NCBI GenBank assembly: GCA_963383645.1
Contig: OY726560.1
Span: 149,750,349 to 149,814,348, forward strand
Reading direction: 5' to 3'
DNA length: 64,000 nucleotides
DNA from: Muscardinus avellanarius
Taxonomy: Eukaryota > Chordata > Mammalia > Rodentia > Gliridae
Position 1 is the first letter of the stretch, and each line of letters begins with the position of its first letter. Below are positions 21,163 through 31,560 of the stretch, one piece after another. The notes below the pieces were generated by a model that was given only the letters and a program-made list of their open reading frames with translations, was not told the DNA's origin and did not search any database. Made by a program: the position numbers and the translations under genes.

Positions 21163-22525
21163 AGAAAAATCCTTAAAAAGGTGTCAAGAAACAAATAGAA
21201 TTCAGCAATATATGAAGAATAATTGTACATTATGCTCAAGTGGAACTGATTTCAAAGATGCACAACTGGTTCAGTGTTTGAAGATCAATCAATGTGATTC
21301 ACTATAATAACAGAGAAATCACATGATTCTATCATCTGATAAAGAAATAAAAGTTTGACAAAATCCAACATGTACTCAGTATTTTTAAAACATTCAGAAA
21401 AGTAGGAACCAAGGGAAATTCAACCTGATTTTTAAAATCCATTAAAAATCTACAGCTAACATTACATTTAATTGTGAATGATTAAAGCTTTCTCTGTAAG
21501 ATCAGAATGAGACTAAGGTGTCTGCTCTCACTGCTCATATGAACATAGTGCTGGGATTTCTAACCAATGTAATAAGGCAAGAAAAGGAAATAAGGGGCCT
21601 ATGGATTGGGAAGGAAGAAACGAAACAATCCCTGTTTGCAGGTAACACAACTGTGTACATAGAAAATCTCAAGGAACCTATGAAACAAATCTAGACCCAA
21701 TAAGTGAGCTTAGCAAGGCTATAAAATACAAGAGAAATAAGCAAAAACAAATTATTATTTCTACATACTAGCAATTACATAATACCAAATTAAAAGTATA
21801 ATTGTAACTTCATTTCAAATAATAAAATATTACAAACCTAATAAAATTTGCACAGGATTTATATGCTAAAAACAACCCAATAATATGAAAGAAATGAAAG
21901 ATTTAGGTAAACAGCAAGACATGTTCTACGCATGTACTAGAAGACTCACCACAAGAAAAATGCCAGATCTACCCAAATAAATGTACAGATTTAACATAAT
22001 TCACATAAAAATCCTAGCAAGACTTTTTCCAGATATATGGAAAAAATATACATATATATGGAATGGCAAAGAGACTGCCATAGTTAAAACTAGTCTGAAA
22101 AAAACAATTTGGAGGAATCAATTTATTTCAACACATATTCTATAGCTGTGGTAATCAATATTACATGGTATTGGCAAAGGATAAATTCATAAATCAACAG
22201 AACAAAACAGAGAAGCCAAAAATAAACCCACATATTCAAATGGTTTTTGACAAAGGTGAAAAATCAATTCAGTAGATAAAAGATAGCCTTTACAACAAAT
22301 GGCGGGGGTACAATTACCCATCGGTTAGATCTGGCCAGTAGGTTTGACCTAAGCCACGAGCCTTATACAAAATTTAACTCAAAATAAATCACATTTTTAA
22401 ATATGAGTTAAACTTCTAAGGAGAAACTCTTCAGAATTTAGGACTAGGCAGAATTATTAAACTTGACACCGAATTCACATGCCACAAAACAATGATAAAT
22501 GACATTCTATCAAAATTAAAAACTT

Positions 22526-22737
22526 GCTGGGTGTGGCAGTGAACCCTGTAATCTCAGTTCTTAGTAGACTGAGACAGGAGGATAACAAGATCAAGGCCAC
22601 ACTTGGCAACTTAATGAGACCTTCAGCAACTTAGCAAGACCCTGTTTTAAAATACAAAATAAAACTAAAAAGATCTGAGGTATGGCTTGGAGAAATAATG
22701 TCCCTGGGTTCAATCCCCAATACAAAAAAAAAAAATT
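22526..22737 (+). mobile_element. B1-dID SINE near the end of the L1
   Basis: gctgggtgtggcagtgaacc to ggttcaatccccaatacaaa and an A-run. L1 words on both sides (aaattaaaaactt before; aaacttttgtg after) show it landed in L1 ORF2 3' sequence. Confidence 0.92.
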
Positions 22738-22750
22738 TTAAACTTTTGTG

Positions 22751-23466
22751 TTTCTTCCTTTAAATCTAAGATGACCTCTACCTTGACTAATAGAGAGGTG
22801 ATATTGTACCCGCTTCCAACTTTTGCTACTTGTCTCTTGCAAGAAGACCCAGTCCCACAAAACCACCATTTTGTGAGGACTCCCAAGCTAGGTGTGTGGA
22901 GAGGCTGGACACTTGGCCAACCCCAACTCTTCTAACCATCTCAGACCAGTGCCAGACGTTCGAGTAAAAAAGCCATCTTGAATAATTCATGCCAAAAATT
23001 ATGATATGGAGAAAGAACACAAGCCCAGAGCCAGAACCAAGGTCCCTGGCACGTGATCCTCCATGGCCATGCCCATCATCTTTAGCCAGTTATGGGCTGT
23101 TTAGTCAGTAGTAATCTACCATCTTGGAGGAGAGATGAGGCATCTCTACTGAGCCCTAATAAATTCCTTACCCACAAAATCTAGAGCATAATAAAAATGG
23201 CTGATGGTTTACATCACTAATTTGGGAGTGGTTCATTCTGCAATAATGACAATTTAATAAAGATAAGTAGAACACTTATATTTAGGTAGTGCTCATTAAC
23301 TCAAGTTTCCTCCTGGTGATTCGGATACTTAATTTTGGGGTCAGGCTCCATGAAGTTCCAGACTAGTTTCTGCCTTATACTAGTTACGTAATCTCGAGCA
23401 GGTTAAACTCCCCAGGGCATAGTTACCTCCTCTATAGAAGAATGATAATCATAGAAAACTCATATT
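22751..23466. other. Unique or very old repeat-derived DNA
   Basis: No gene was recognised. The stretch at 22,880-23,050 has an LTR-like feel (aggctggacacttggccaac, catcttgaataattcatgcc), but I could not assign it to a family. Confidence 0.35.
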
Positions 23467-23545
23467 TTCTTCTTAACCTATAGCTGTTTTTTTTTTCTTA
23501 GATTCAGGCAGCAAATTGGACTTGAGTTTTGTATTTTATCAACAC
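23467..23545 (+). repeat. Copy 1 of a ~75-bp direct repeat
   Basis: The core gattcaggcag, aaattggacttgagttttgt and tatcaa at 23,501-23,542 recurs at 24,103-24,143. The copies are about 600 bp apart and flank an L1 3' end. Confidence 0.8.
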
Positions 23546-23805
23546 ACTGATAAGGTTTTATAAAATTTAAGGCAATGGATAGAATTTCTGGAGACATAGC
23601 TGTTGTCATGTATTACATATTAGTAATATAGTGCATACTAGGCATTCTAAATATTCACAAAAAGTCAACACTTATACATTAAATGTCTATTAACAGAAAT
23701 GTTCCTAGTTTATATCAGCTAGTAAGTTCTGGTTTAACTTTTCATGTTATCCCCAAGTAGGTTTGGGGTCCTTTCCTTTCTTCTGTGAAAAAGGAAATTT
23801 TCTAA

Positions 23806-24063
23806 ATGTACTGTGGTGTCCTGGATTGGATTCCTGAACAGAAAAGGGATAGTTTTAGAAAATGTATTAAATCCAGATAAATTCTGGAGTTTAGTTAATA
23901 GTAATCTACCAATGCCAGTTTCTTCGTTTTAATAAATACACCAGGGTGATGTGAAATATTGATGGTGAGGTGAAGTGGCCAAGGGGTTTGTGGGAACTCA
24001 CTATACTGTCAACTTTTCTGTCGATCTAAAACTCTAAATTAAAAAGTTTATTTAAAAAAATAA
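23806..24063 (+). mobile_element. L1MC/L1MD-type LINE 3' end
   Basis: In order: gtgtcctggattggattcct, aattctggagtttagttaat, agtaatctaccaatgccagt, caacttttctgtcgatctaa, then ttaaaaagtttatttaaaaa. This is the known 3' terminus of medium-age mammalian L1, ending in an A-rich tail at 24,063. The 5' boundary is unclear and could reach 23,546. Confidence 0.85.
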
Positions 24064-24065
24064 GA

Positions 24066-24146
24066 TTTTCTTGCCAAGGTTTATAACTAGTTTTCTCTCT
24101 TGGATTCAGGCAGAAATTGGACTTGAGTTTTGTTTCTTATCAAAAG
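24066..24146 (+). repeat. Copy 2 of the ~75-bp direct repeat
   Basis: It starts directly after the L1 A-tail and repeats the sequence at 23,467-23,545 with some divergence. Confidence 0.8.
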
Positions 24147-25130
24147 TTTCACTTCCGTAACAATAACACACCTCACTGTTCAACACTAGATGGTAAATGA
24201 AACACATCTCTACCTTCTTCCCATCTGAAAATATGTTTCTAACAACAAAAGAGATGACGAAGAGAAGTTTCTATTCAGTTTGCAGTGCATTTCACTGAGA
24301 TACACAGAAGCATCCCACGGTGATAATGGGATGGAGAGAGCTATGTCCTGAGACCAGCAGGCCCCAGTCTGAACTTTTCATTCCATGAGTGCTCATCTGT
24401 CTATGGTGAGGAGGAGCCAAGCTCCGGGTCAGGCCTAAGACATCAAGGATATAGTAATCACATACAGTCCCTGACATCCCGAATCATGCAATTTTTGGGG
24501 AGACCAACATCAACCAATCAAGTTCAGGAGGAAATGTCAAATCAAAGTGTAGAAGGAGAGGGAGGGCAGGACAGTCCAAGGAGAGGTAGTGCAGGCTGTG
24601 CAGAAGGACTTTACCGTGTTCATAGCAGCAAAAAAGGCTTCCCGCAGAAACCAGTGTGGCCCGATGATCGTCAGCGATTTAACAAAGTCGACTGTTGGGA
24701 CCAGGTACCAGACTGGAGTAAATTGAGGAGTAAGTAAAAAGGGAGAAATTAGAGATGGGGAATTGAGACTGTTCTTCAAAATGTTTAGTGATTGAGAGAG
24801 AGAGAGAGTGAGGGGTAAGGGGAGCTGGACACCAAGGAAGAAATCTATTTGTTCTAGGAGATTGCATTATATTTAGAAGCCAATAGGGTGGATCCATTTG
24901 AGGAAATGTTGACTATTTGAGAGGAAACGAGTAATGACATAATAATGTAGGAGCACACATAGAGGATTTGGTCTTAAACAGGAGTGATGTAGTAATTATT
25001 GTACCATAGGAGAGGAGGTGGGGGTTTAGAAATATGTGCAAAACTCACCCAAGTAAAAGAAGCCCCCCCCCCCCGGCCATTTGAAAGGAGAGTATTTAAT
25101 ATAAATAACTGTTAATAAAAGTTTATTAAG
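24147..25130. other. Unique or very old repeat-derived DNA
   Basis: No gene was recognised. 24,530-25,020 is purine-rich with short phrases (ggggaattgagactgttctt, tggatccatttgagg) resembling a diverged ancient repeat, but no family can be named. A (GA)n run lies near 24,795 and a C-run near 25,062. Confidence 0.4.
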
Positions 25131-25142
25131 TTAACAACTGAG

Positions 25143-25333
25143 AGCCAGGGATGGTGGCGCACACTTGTAATTCCAGCATTTTGGAGGCTGAGATAGGAGG
25201 ATCGCGGTTTGCAGGCATCCTCAGCTACTTAGTGAGGCCCTTTGCAACTCAGTAAGACCCTGTTTAAAAATAAAGAATATATATCTGGCTAGGAGTGTGG
25301 CTTGGAGGTAGAATGCCCCTGGGTTCAATCCCC

Positions 25334-25378
<45 letters not shown>
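25143..25378 (+). mobile_element. B1-dID SINE with (CA)n tail and TSD
   Basis: agccagggatggtggcgcac to gggttcaatccccagtaaca, then (CA)n at 25,339-25,377. Duplications ttaacaactga lie at 25,131-25,141 and 25,379-25,389, so the microsatellite was part of, or grew from, the inserted tail. Confidence 0.96.
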
Positions 25379-25389
25379 TTAACAACTGA

Positions 25390-25717
25390 AGGGTTCAAAG
25401 AGACAATTTTGAGGCATCAGAGAAGTGCCTGCCGCAGAAGGCAATGACGTCCCCAGGGCTGGAGAAAGAGAAGGAAGAAGTTGGGTCATTACAATGTAGG
25501 CACCGAGAAGAGGCTGGAGCAGGCCCAGACCCTGAGGGAGAAGCGCAGGGCCCACTGGTGTCTCTAAGGGGCAGCAGGAGGAAGGTCTACCCATGTTGGG
25601 ACAGCTGCAAAGTGGATTCGGCCAGAAGGGAAGCGCAGCTGCCCTGCCCAGGGAGCAGCTCCTGAAGCTCAAGGAGACAGGAAGCCGGAAGGAGCGAAGG
25701 AGCGGGCTCCCTCCTCT
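25390..25717. other. GC-richer unique DNA
   Basis: Several overlapping frames on both strands (25,379-25,735) have no recognisable domains. Ends at a CTCF-like motif. Confidence 0.45.
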
Positions 25718-25732
25718 AGCGCCCCCTATCGG
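25718..25732 (-). promoter_or_regulatory. Candidate CTCF binding site
   Basis: The minus strand reads ccgatagggggcgct, matching the AGGGGGCGCT part of the CTCF core well and its left side less well. Motif only; occupancy unknown. Confidence 0.4.
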
Positions 25733-25875
25733 CAAAGTCTCGCGGTCCTAGGGCTTCCAGGCCTGCCCCAGTTCTTAGTGTGAGGAAGGAGTCACAGGGG
25801 AAGAAGAGAGGCGTGGGTTCTGGCACTCTAAAGAGACTTTCTAAATGCTTTTTGAGCTTGTAACCCCCGATTACT

Positions 25876-26079
25876 CTTGTAATCCCCGTGCTTGGGAGGC
25901 TGAGACAGGAGGATCGCACGGGTTCGAAGCCAGCCTCTGCTACTTAGTGAGGCTTTCAGCAACTTAGCGAGACCCTGTTTCCAAATAAAATATTTTTAAA
26001 AAGGTCTGGGAGTATAGCCCGGAGGTAGAAAGCCTCTGGGTTCCACCCCTAGTACCACCAAATAAATAAATAAATAAAT
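25876..26079 (+). mobile_element. B1-dID SINE, 5' truncated, with (AAAT)n tail
   Basis: Starts at cttgtaatccccgtgcttgg (the first 20 bp or so are missing or altered). It ends ggttccacccctagtaccac and five AAAT units. Confidence 0.93.
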
Positions 26080-26359
26080 GCATCTTGATTTAGATGAGCT
26101 GTTTTGTCTTTCTCAGTGAGAGAATGCTGATAGGTGCTCAGTGAACAGAGCGGGGTCAGAGCCATTTGTGAACTTGGATCCTCCGGAGTGGCCTGCTGTC
26201 CCCGCCACTCTGACTTAGGGGGGCACATTAGCTGCCAGCGTCCCTGGTGGGATGTTCAACTTGCAAGCCCAGAATCCGCCAAGAGCAACTGCGTTTTTGC
26301 TTGTGTGGGAGGTGGGGATGGGTGTCCTTGCTTGCTTGTTTGCTGGCTTTAGCCTTTTA
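26080..26359. other. Unique non-coding DNA
   Basis: No feature was recognised. One short chance frame. Confidence 0.45.
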
Positions 26360-27015
26360 AATAATGTACGAGCTTCTCTTATTTTATGAAAGTTTATATA
26401 TTCAGAAAGTAAAAAGAATATATTTTTTTAAAAAAAAAAACAGTTCTACTACCTAGCAGCAAATGTTAATAATGTTTGTATAGTCTTCCGGACTTTTTAT
26501 ACATATCTTACTGCCACTTTAATCATTTAAACATAAAACTTTGTATTTCTATTTTTTTACTTAATCTTTTCACTTTGTTTTGTTTAGCACTGGAGATTGA
26601 ACCCAGGAATGATCTACTTCTGAGCTACACCCCCAAGCCTTTTTATTTATTTTGAAACGGGGTCTCACTAAGTTGCTGAGGCTGGCCTCGAACCTATGAT
26701 CCCCTGGTCTCAGCCTCTCAAATTCTGAGATTACAGGCATGTACCACCATGCCCAGCTTCACTTAATCCCGTGTGATAAACATTTTCCATGTCCCTACAA
26801 AGCCTCTGCAAACACATTTTTTAATAGCTGTTCGCTCTTCCTTTGAGGAGAGAATCTACCATCATTTACCCAGCCATTTTTTAATGGTTGAGCGTTTGGG
26901 TGAGTTCTGATTTCTCACAACTGTAGACAATGCCTCCATACACACCTTTCTGTACAACATCTTTTCTGTACTCAGGATTATTTTCCTAGAAAAATATGAC
27001 CTGGGATTGTTGAGT
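26360..27015 (-). mobile_element. Old L1 3' UTR fragment, antisense, split by a SINE
   Basis: On the plus strand, ttttttaatagctgttcgct, atttacccagccatttttta, atggttgagcgtttgggtga, acaatgcctccatacacacc and gacctgggattgttgagtta follow the reverse-complement order of an old L1 non-coding region. The part before the SINE (26,360-26,575) is less certain. Confidence 0.6.
26583..26758 (-). mobile_element. B1-dID SINE, antisense, inside the L1 fragment
   Basis: agcactggagattgaaccca to gtaccaccatgcccagct. acttaatc at 26,559-26,566 and 26,761-26,768 is a likely target-site duplication. Confidence 0.93.
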
Positions 27016-27570
27016 TAATGGGTATAACTAAAGGAAAATGCACCATGGTCTTTGGTGTTGGAAAAGGCCAAGGAGAGACGCAGGTGAGTTCCTACCTGAG
27101 TGGGGCGCCTGGCTCTCTAGCTGGTGGGGCCCTGGGAGCCCGCTGCAGGGGCAGCGTGCTCTTGCTCCTTGGCTGGGGAGGACAATGGACAGGGTTTTCT
27201 CTGTTCCAGATGCCGGTGCCTTGGCCAAGCTCCATGACTGGCATCTTGGTCATAAGAGAGGGTTTGGTGAGGGACGGGGGCATCCCCACTTTTCCACAGG
27301 ACCTGAACTGTGTCTTTGGGATGCAGAGGAGCCTGAGGAGCAGCTCTGCTGTGGCTCCTGGGTTTGCCACTTTGAAACCATCTGCAACCGGCACTCTAGC
27401 AGGGAATCTGTTCCGTCACCATGGGGCCCAGTAGCTGGAGTGGTGGTGAATTCCCTTCCCACATGGCTGCCTGGGGAGGGAAGCAGGGTGGACGCTGACT
27501 GTGAGATACCATCCAAGAACCTTCTAAGGACTACCCAGAGGGATCATTTCTGGGGCTAATAACAGTACCC
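27016..27570. other. GC-rich unique DNA
   Basis: Three overlapping open frames on each strand (up to 173 codons, 27,038-27,559) reflect GC richness. No domain, signal peptide or repeat unit is seen in any of them, and no known protein is recognised. Confidence 0.45.
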
Positions 27571-27616
27571 CATATACATAAACACACATGCATGAATATA
27601 TAGAGATATATACACG

Positions 27617-27702
27617 TATGCACATACATGTACATATATGTGTGTGTATATATATACACACACATGCCAGGTGTGTGGGCATATGCCTGTAATACCAGTA
27701 TT
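27617..27702 (+). repeat. Left arm of an inverted duplication
   Basis: 27,617-27,640 is the perfect reverse complement of 27,965-27,988 (24 bp). 27,667-27,702 pairs with 27,929-27,964 with few mismatches. A 26-nt TG/TA/CA insert (27,641-27,666) interrupts the left arm. The inner part of the arm is the first 36 bp or so of a sense SINE (ccaggtgtgtgggcatatgc). Confidence 0.9.
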
Positions 27703-27775
27703 ACATTTACCAGTATTGTAATACCAGTATTATATTCTATTTATATTTTATTATATTCTATATGTATATTTAAAT

Positions 27776-27964
27776 GGGAATAGAATCCAGGGATGTTCTA
27801 CCTCTGAGCTATACCTCCATTATTTTGTATTTTTTGTTTTGAAAACAGGGTCTCACTAAGTTGCGGAGAGCATTACTAAACTTCTGAGGCTGGCCTTGAA
27901 CCTGCAATCCTCTTGTCTTAGCTTTCCAAATACTGGTATTACAGGCGTATGCCACCACACCTGG
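27776..27964 (-). mobile_element. B1-dID SINE, antisense, ending in the inverted duplication
   Basis: gggaatagaatccagggatg to gtatgccaccacacctggc. Its B1 start is part of the right arm of the inverted duplication. Confidence 0.9.
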
Positions 27965-27988
27965 CATATATGTACATGTATGTGCATA
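27929..27988 (-). repeat. Right arm of the inverted duplication
   Basis: A 60-nt arm complementary to 27,617-27,640 plus 27,667-27,702. The arms are separated by 226 nt, so single-stranded DNA or RNA could fold into a long hairpin. Confidence 0.9.
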
Positions 27989-28005
27989 TACATATATTTT
28001 TTTTG

Positions 28006-28203
28006 CGGTACTGAGGATGGAACCCAGAGGCACTTTACCTCCGAGCTACACCCCTGCCCCAATTTTTATTCTTTATTTTGAAACAGGGTCTCACTAAGTC
28101 TTAGAGGGCCTCACTAAGTAGCTGAGGCTGACAGCAAAACTGCAATTCTCCTGTCTCAGTCTCCCAAGTACTGGGATTACAAGCGTGCACCACCACACCT
28201 GGC
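28006..28203 (-). mobile_element. B1-dID SINE, antisense
   Basis: cggtactgaggatggaaccc to gcaccaccacacctggct, immediately downstream of the inverted duplication. Confidence 0.94.
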
Positions 28204-28209
28204 TTATAA

Positions 28210-28470
28210 CATATATTCTTTAAAGAGATTTATTTGACTCTTGGCTCTGGAGCTCCATGTTGAGAGGCTGCATCCAGCAGTGGCCTCTCAAGGCCACAGG
28301 ACATCACATGACAAGAGGCATGTCCTGTGGTCTCTTTCCCTCTTCTCATGGAGCCCCAGTACCAATCATGGAGCTCCCCCAATGACCTTAATTCTTACCT
28401 TCCCACAGCCTCCACCTCTCAATACCACAAATACTCCAAACATGGATGAAAGTCCAGCATAGATTCTTGA
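28210..28470 (-). mobile_element. MaLR-type LTR fragment, antisense
   Basis: agagatttatttgactcttg, aggacatcacatgacaagag, ggtctctttccctcttctca and cctccacctctcaataccac follow the reverse complement of a mammalian MaLR LTR. Partial; no coding remnant. Confidence 0.65.
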
Positions 28471-30394
28471 GGAGACAAACCCCAGGAGAGGTGCCCTGCA
28501 GTCCGTAAGCAGGTCAAGACCCAGGACGTGTGGTTCATTAATGGAGAGCCATTTAGCTCCTCCACGGGGAGAGCCTGAGCCAATCAGGGCTTAGACACGT
28601 TGCATATTGTATTAAATTTTTGTTTCAAAGATACTTATTGTATAAGGCTACAAAACGTTGAAACTCACTTTCTAAAAGTCCTTTTAGCTCAGTCTCTGAG
28701 ACAGGGAGAAGAAGGTGGCCGTGGAGAGCTAAAACCGGTTGGGGTCTTTTGTGAGTTGTGAGGGTAGGACATCCTCGAGTCGAGCCACTGCGATGAGAAA
28801 ACACAGCAAAAATGCAGAGTAGGAAGCCAGAGCGACTCCACATCCACGTGATTGAAAACGGGATGGAGGCCGAGGCTGCTCCGCAGTCCTTGGGGGAACG
28901 CTCCGTCCACCAGCTCCAGAGGCCAAGTGGGGGGAACTGTCCAACAAGAGAAAACATGGAGGCTATTTTCTATTTACCTTTCTCCTGGGAGCTGCAGGAT
29001 TCTTCAGCTGACCCCTGGGGCCTTCCCTGAGCTTGCACAACGCAATTGGGAATTACCTTTGGCGGGAAAGGCCTGCGCCTTCACGACCCTCCAAAAGCGC
29101 TTAGCGGGTTGCCGCGTGGACCTCCCCATTGGAGTTTCGCTGAACAAGAAGACTTGAAAATGATCCAGTGAGTGACAGAGCACTGTTGGCAGCAGAGTCT
29201 CTGTGAGTCCATGGAAAACAGACTCCTCGTCCTCTGAGACAAACCCTTGGCCACCTGGGTCAATAATTATGGAGTTGTTTGGACTGGAAGTTGGCCTGGG
29301 TCATTTAGCCCATTCCCAGCATCTCGATGGGATCAAGTTCATTACTCTAAACAACCTGCAATAAAGAGGCCCCTCCTCTCACTCAGAATAGCTCCAGGGA
29401 TGGAAATTCCACTTTCTTTGGCAGTTCATTGCTTGTTCTCTTGTTCTGCACAATCCCAGGATCTTTTTTTTTTTTTAACTTAGTCAAGCTCTGAGCCCTG
29501 TTTTCCCTACTGTAACTTAAGCCATTGAAAGCAATTCCTTCGATAACATCTTCTCACCTATTGTGAAAGTGCTAGGGGGCCTGTGTTCTGTCGTCTTCCT
29601 GAGGCAGACCGGGGTGCAGGCTCTTAAGTGTTCTCTCTCTCAAATGCTGAGTGGCTTGCTTTTGTTTGTTTGGGGTTTCCTGCACTCCTTAGCCAAACTC
29701 TCTAAAATAATTGCATCTTAAGAAAACAAAACAAAACAAACTCACAAAACATCCTTTGTGACTGTAACGAGTGATACAGATGTCCCAAGTCCTTTCTTTG
29801 CTCCTGAGAAGTGTCAGCGGAGGTCCTTGGTCCTTCATGTATGAGCACAGGAAAGGATTTGACATGGAATAACCGTGGAACAATTTCTCTGCATGGATAC
29901 TCAAGGGATTACCCGGCCAATTTTACTATTGGGCGTTGATCAAAACACAAAACTGGAAGACAATCCCAAGCATGTCCACCTCCCCTCATAAATAAAGCCC
30001 GAACCCAAGGCTGCTGATATCCTCCCCAGATCTCTGCCTCCCTCTCTCTTTCTCTCTGCTTTCCACCCCCACGCCCACAGCTGCCCTGGGGTAAACCCTG
30101 TGCTTCTTTTGAAGTTCAGCTGTTGCTACCCCAGCAGCTGGACCCAGAGCTGAGCCAGGCGCCCCTCAGCCTCCTCCTGGCTGGGCAGGGTCCTTAGCTG
30201 TGCTCTGGAGCTAATCAGAGACCCCTGCATCTCCCCAGACATCCGCCGCCCAGGCAGATGAGTGACTTAGGCTTGTCTCTGCTTCCCAAAGGGTAGGGTC
30301 CCCAAATGGGATACGAGGACCTAGTTATAATAAAGAGCAGGGCCCACCTGGTGTCAATGTCTCTTCTGGGAACCCCAGCAGCACCCTACTCCAT

Positions 30395-30485
30395 TCTAAA
30401 CTCTGGCCTTTGTTTCTCAGCAGGAGGTCCACGGGCCCCTAGCACCAGGATGCCTAGGAAGCTTGGTAAAAATGCCAGGTGCAGT
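30395..30485 (+). mobile_element. Possible MER5A-like hAT transposon fragment
   Basis: caccaggatgcctaggaagc followed by ttggtaaaaatgcc resembles the MER5A phrase around 'catcagaatcacctgg ... cttgttaaaa'. Short and uncertain. Confidence 0.35.
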
Positions 30486-30766
30486 GGCCCACAAAGCCAG
30501 CAGCCTGGCTCGTCCCACGTGGACAGGGGATGGTGCTCGGCGAACTAGTGCGGACTGACCATCTGTTGGCACCTGGACGGTCACAGAGACAGACTCCTGT
30601 GTGTCTGGAAGGACTGCCCCATGCAAGGGCTTTATCCCAAAGTCCAGCGGCATCTGTTCTTCCCAGAGCTCTGACTGTGTGCCACGGACTGTTCAACCAG
30701 GGCTATAGTGCAGAGGGTGTGCCTTGAACACGGCAGGCTCCCAATGCCTTAGCTGTTTCTAGGACA

Positions 30767-30812
30767 GTGATGATGACGATGATGATGATGACGATGATGG
30801 CGATGACGGCCA
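30767..30812 (+). repeat. (GAT/GAC)n trinucleotide repeat
   Basis: gtgatgatgacgatgatgat and similar. Imperfect, 46 bp. Confidence 0.9.
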
Positions 30813-31362
30813 TCAAACTGGGTTTTCAAGGACATAAACCCAGGTCTTCAAGGAGGGGCCCCTGCCTGTGGCAGATCCAGAAACTCAGGTCAGGATTTTG
30901 ACCTCTCCCATTCCAGTTGCAGAGTTTGGGCATCCTTTTGTTCCTGTAGGAACTAGAAGGGTCCAGAAAGAGGTGTGGTCCTGCTCATACAGATCAGGAG
31001 GTGGCTCCTTTCCATCCCAGACCAGAGCAAGACTCACACCCTGATAAGCTCTGCTGGGATCAGCTGCCAACTCGTTTCCCAGCCCTTCTCAGCCCCAAGG
31101 CCCCACCCTCTCTGCTGGCCAGTGGCTGCGCCCGTCGGTTGTCAAACTCTTCTTGAATGTTCTTTTCTCCTTGAGCAGTAGGAACACTGTCAAATATTCC
31201 AAAAGTGAGTCTCTAAAGGTGGAATTTTGGTAAATCCTATTTTTATGTCTTTGTACACAGATGTTAAATTTGTACCGTTATGGTCCATCTTCTTCCCAGG
31301 GACTGAAAGAGGCTTCTATAGGACACATTCATCAGTGCTTTAAAAAATTAATAATGATAAAA

Positions 31363-31560
31363 GACTGGCATGGGGGCACATGCCTGTAATCCCAACTACC
31401 GTGGAGGCTGAGGCAGGAGATCTCAAGTTTGAGATCAGCCTGGGCAACTTAGAGAGACCTTGCCTCAAAACAAAATAAAAAGGGGCTAGGGAGTAGCTTC
31501 ATGGTGAAATGCTTGCCCGGCATGAGGCAGGCCCTGGATTCAGACTCCAATATTTTTAAA
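31363..31560 (+). mobile_element. B1-dID SINE, old
   Basis: gactggcatgggggcacatg, cctgtaatcccaactaccgt, gagatcagcctgggcaactt, then an ID-like end (ggggctagggagtagcttca, atgcttgcccggcatgaggc). More B1/7SL-like than the other copies. Confidence 0.85.

Larger units (their letters stand above)
15790..22750 (+). mobile_element. Old near-full-length LINE-1 (L1M age), heavily interrupted
   Basis: A single sense L1 can be followed in consensus order. A GC-richer 5' UTR-like part spans about 15,790-16,740. ORF1-derived sequence lies at about 16,780-17,980 (for example attactcatgaaaccaagaa and atggctgaaaactttccag). An inter-ORF and ORF2 endonuclease part spans about 18,640-19,890, and a reverse-transcriptase and C-terminal part spans 20,640-22,520. 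Every reading frame is destroyed by stops and indels, and ORF2 lacks a few hundred bases around 20,330-20,640. The 3' UTR is absent. At least eight SINEs and a (GGA)n tract interrupt it. The start is approximate. It is inactive. Confidence 0.88.
28471..31360. other. Unique non-coding DNA, mixed GC
   Basis: No gene was recognised. 28,680-29,160 and 30,000-31,190 are GC-richer with chance frames on both strands. 30,395-30,480 weakly resembles a MER5A-type DNA transposon (caccaggatgcctaggaagc, ttggtaaaaatg). The stretch also holds the (GAT)n at 30,767. Confidence 0.45.

Noticed and set aside
17520..22520. Active L1 with coding ORF1/ORF2
   Set aside because: All frames are broken by stops, indels, SINEs and a missing segment, and the 3' UTR is absent.
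27018..27559. Protein-coding gene from the 138- to 173-codon frames
   Set aside because: All six frames are partly open because of GC richness, with no domains and no supporting splice structure.
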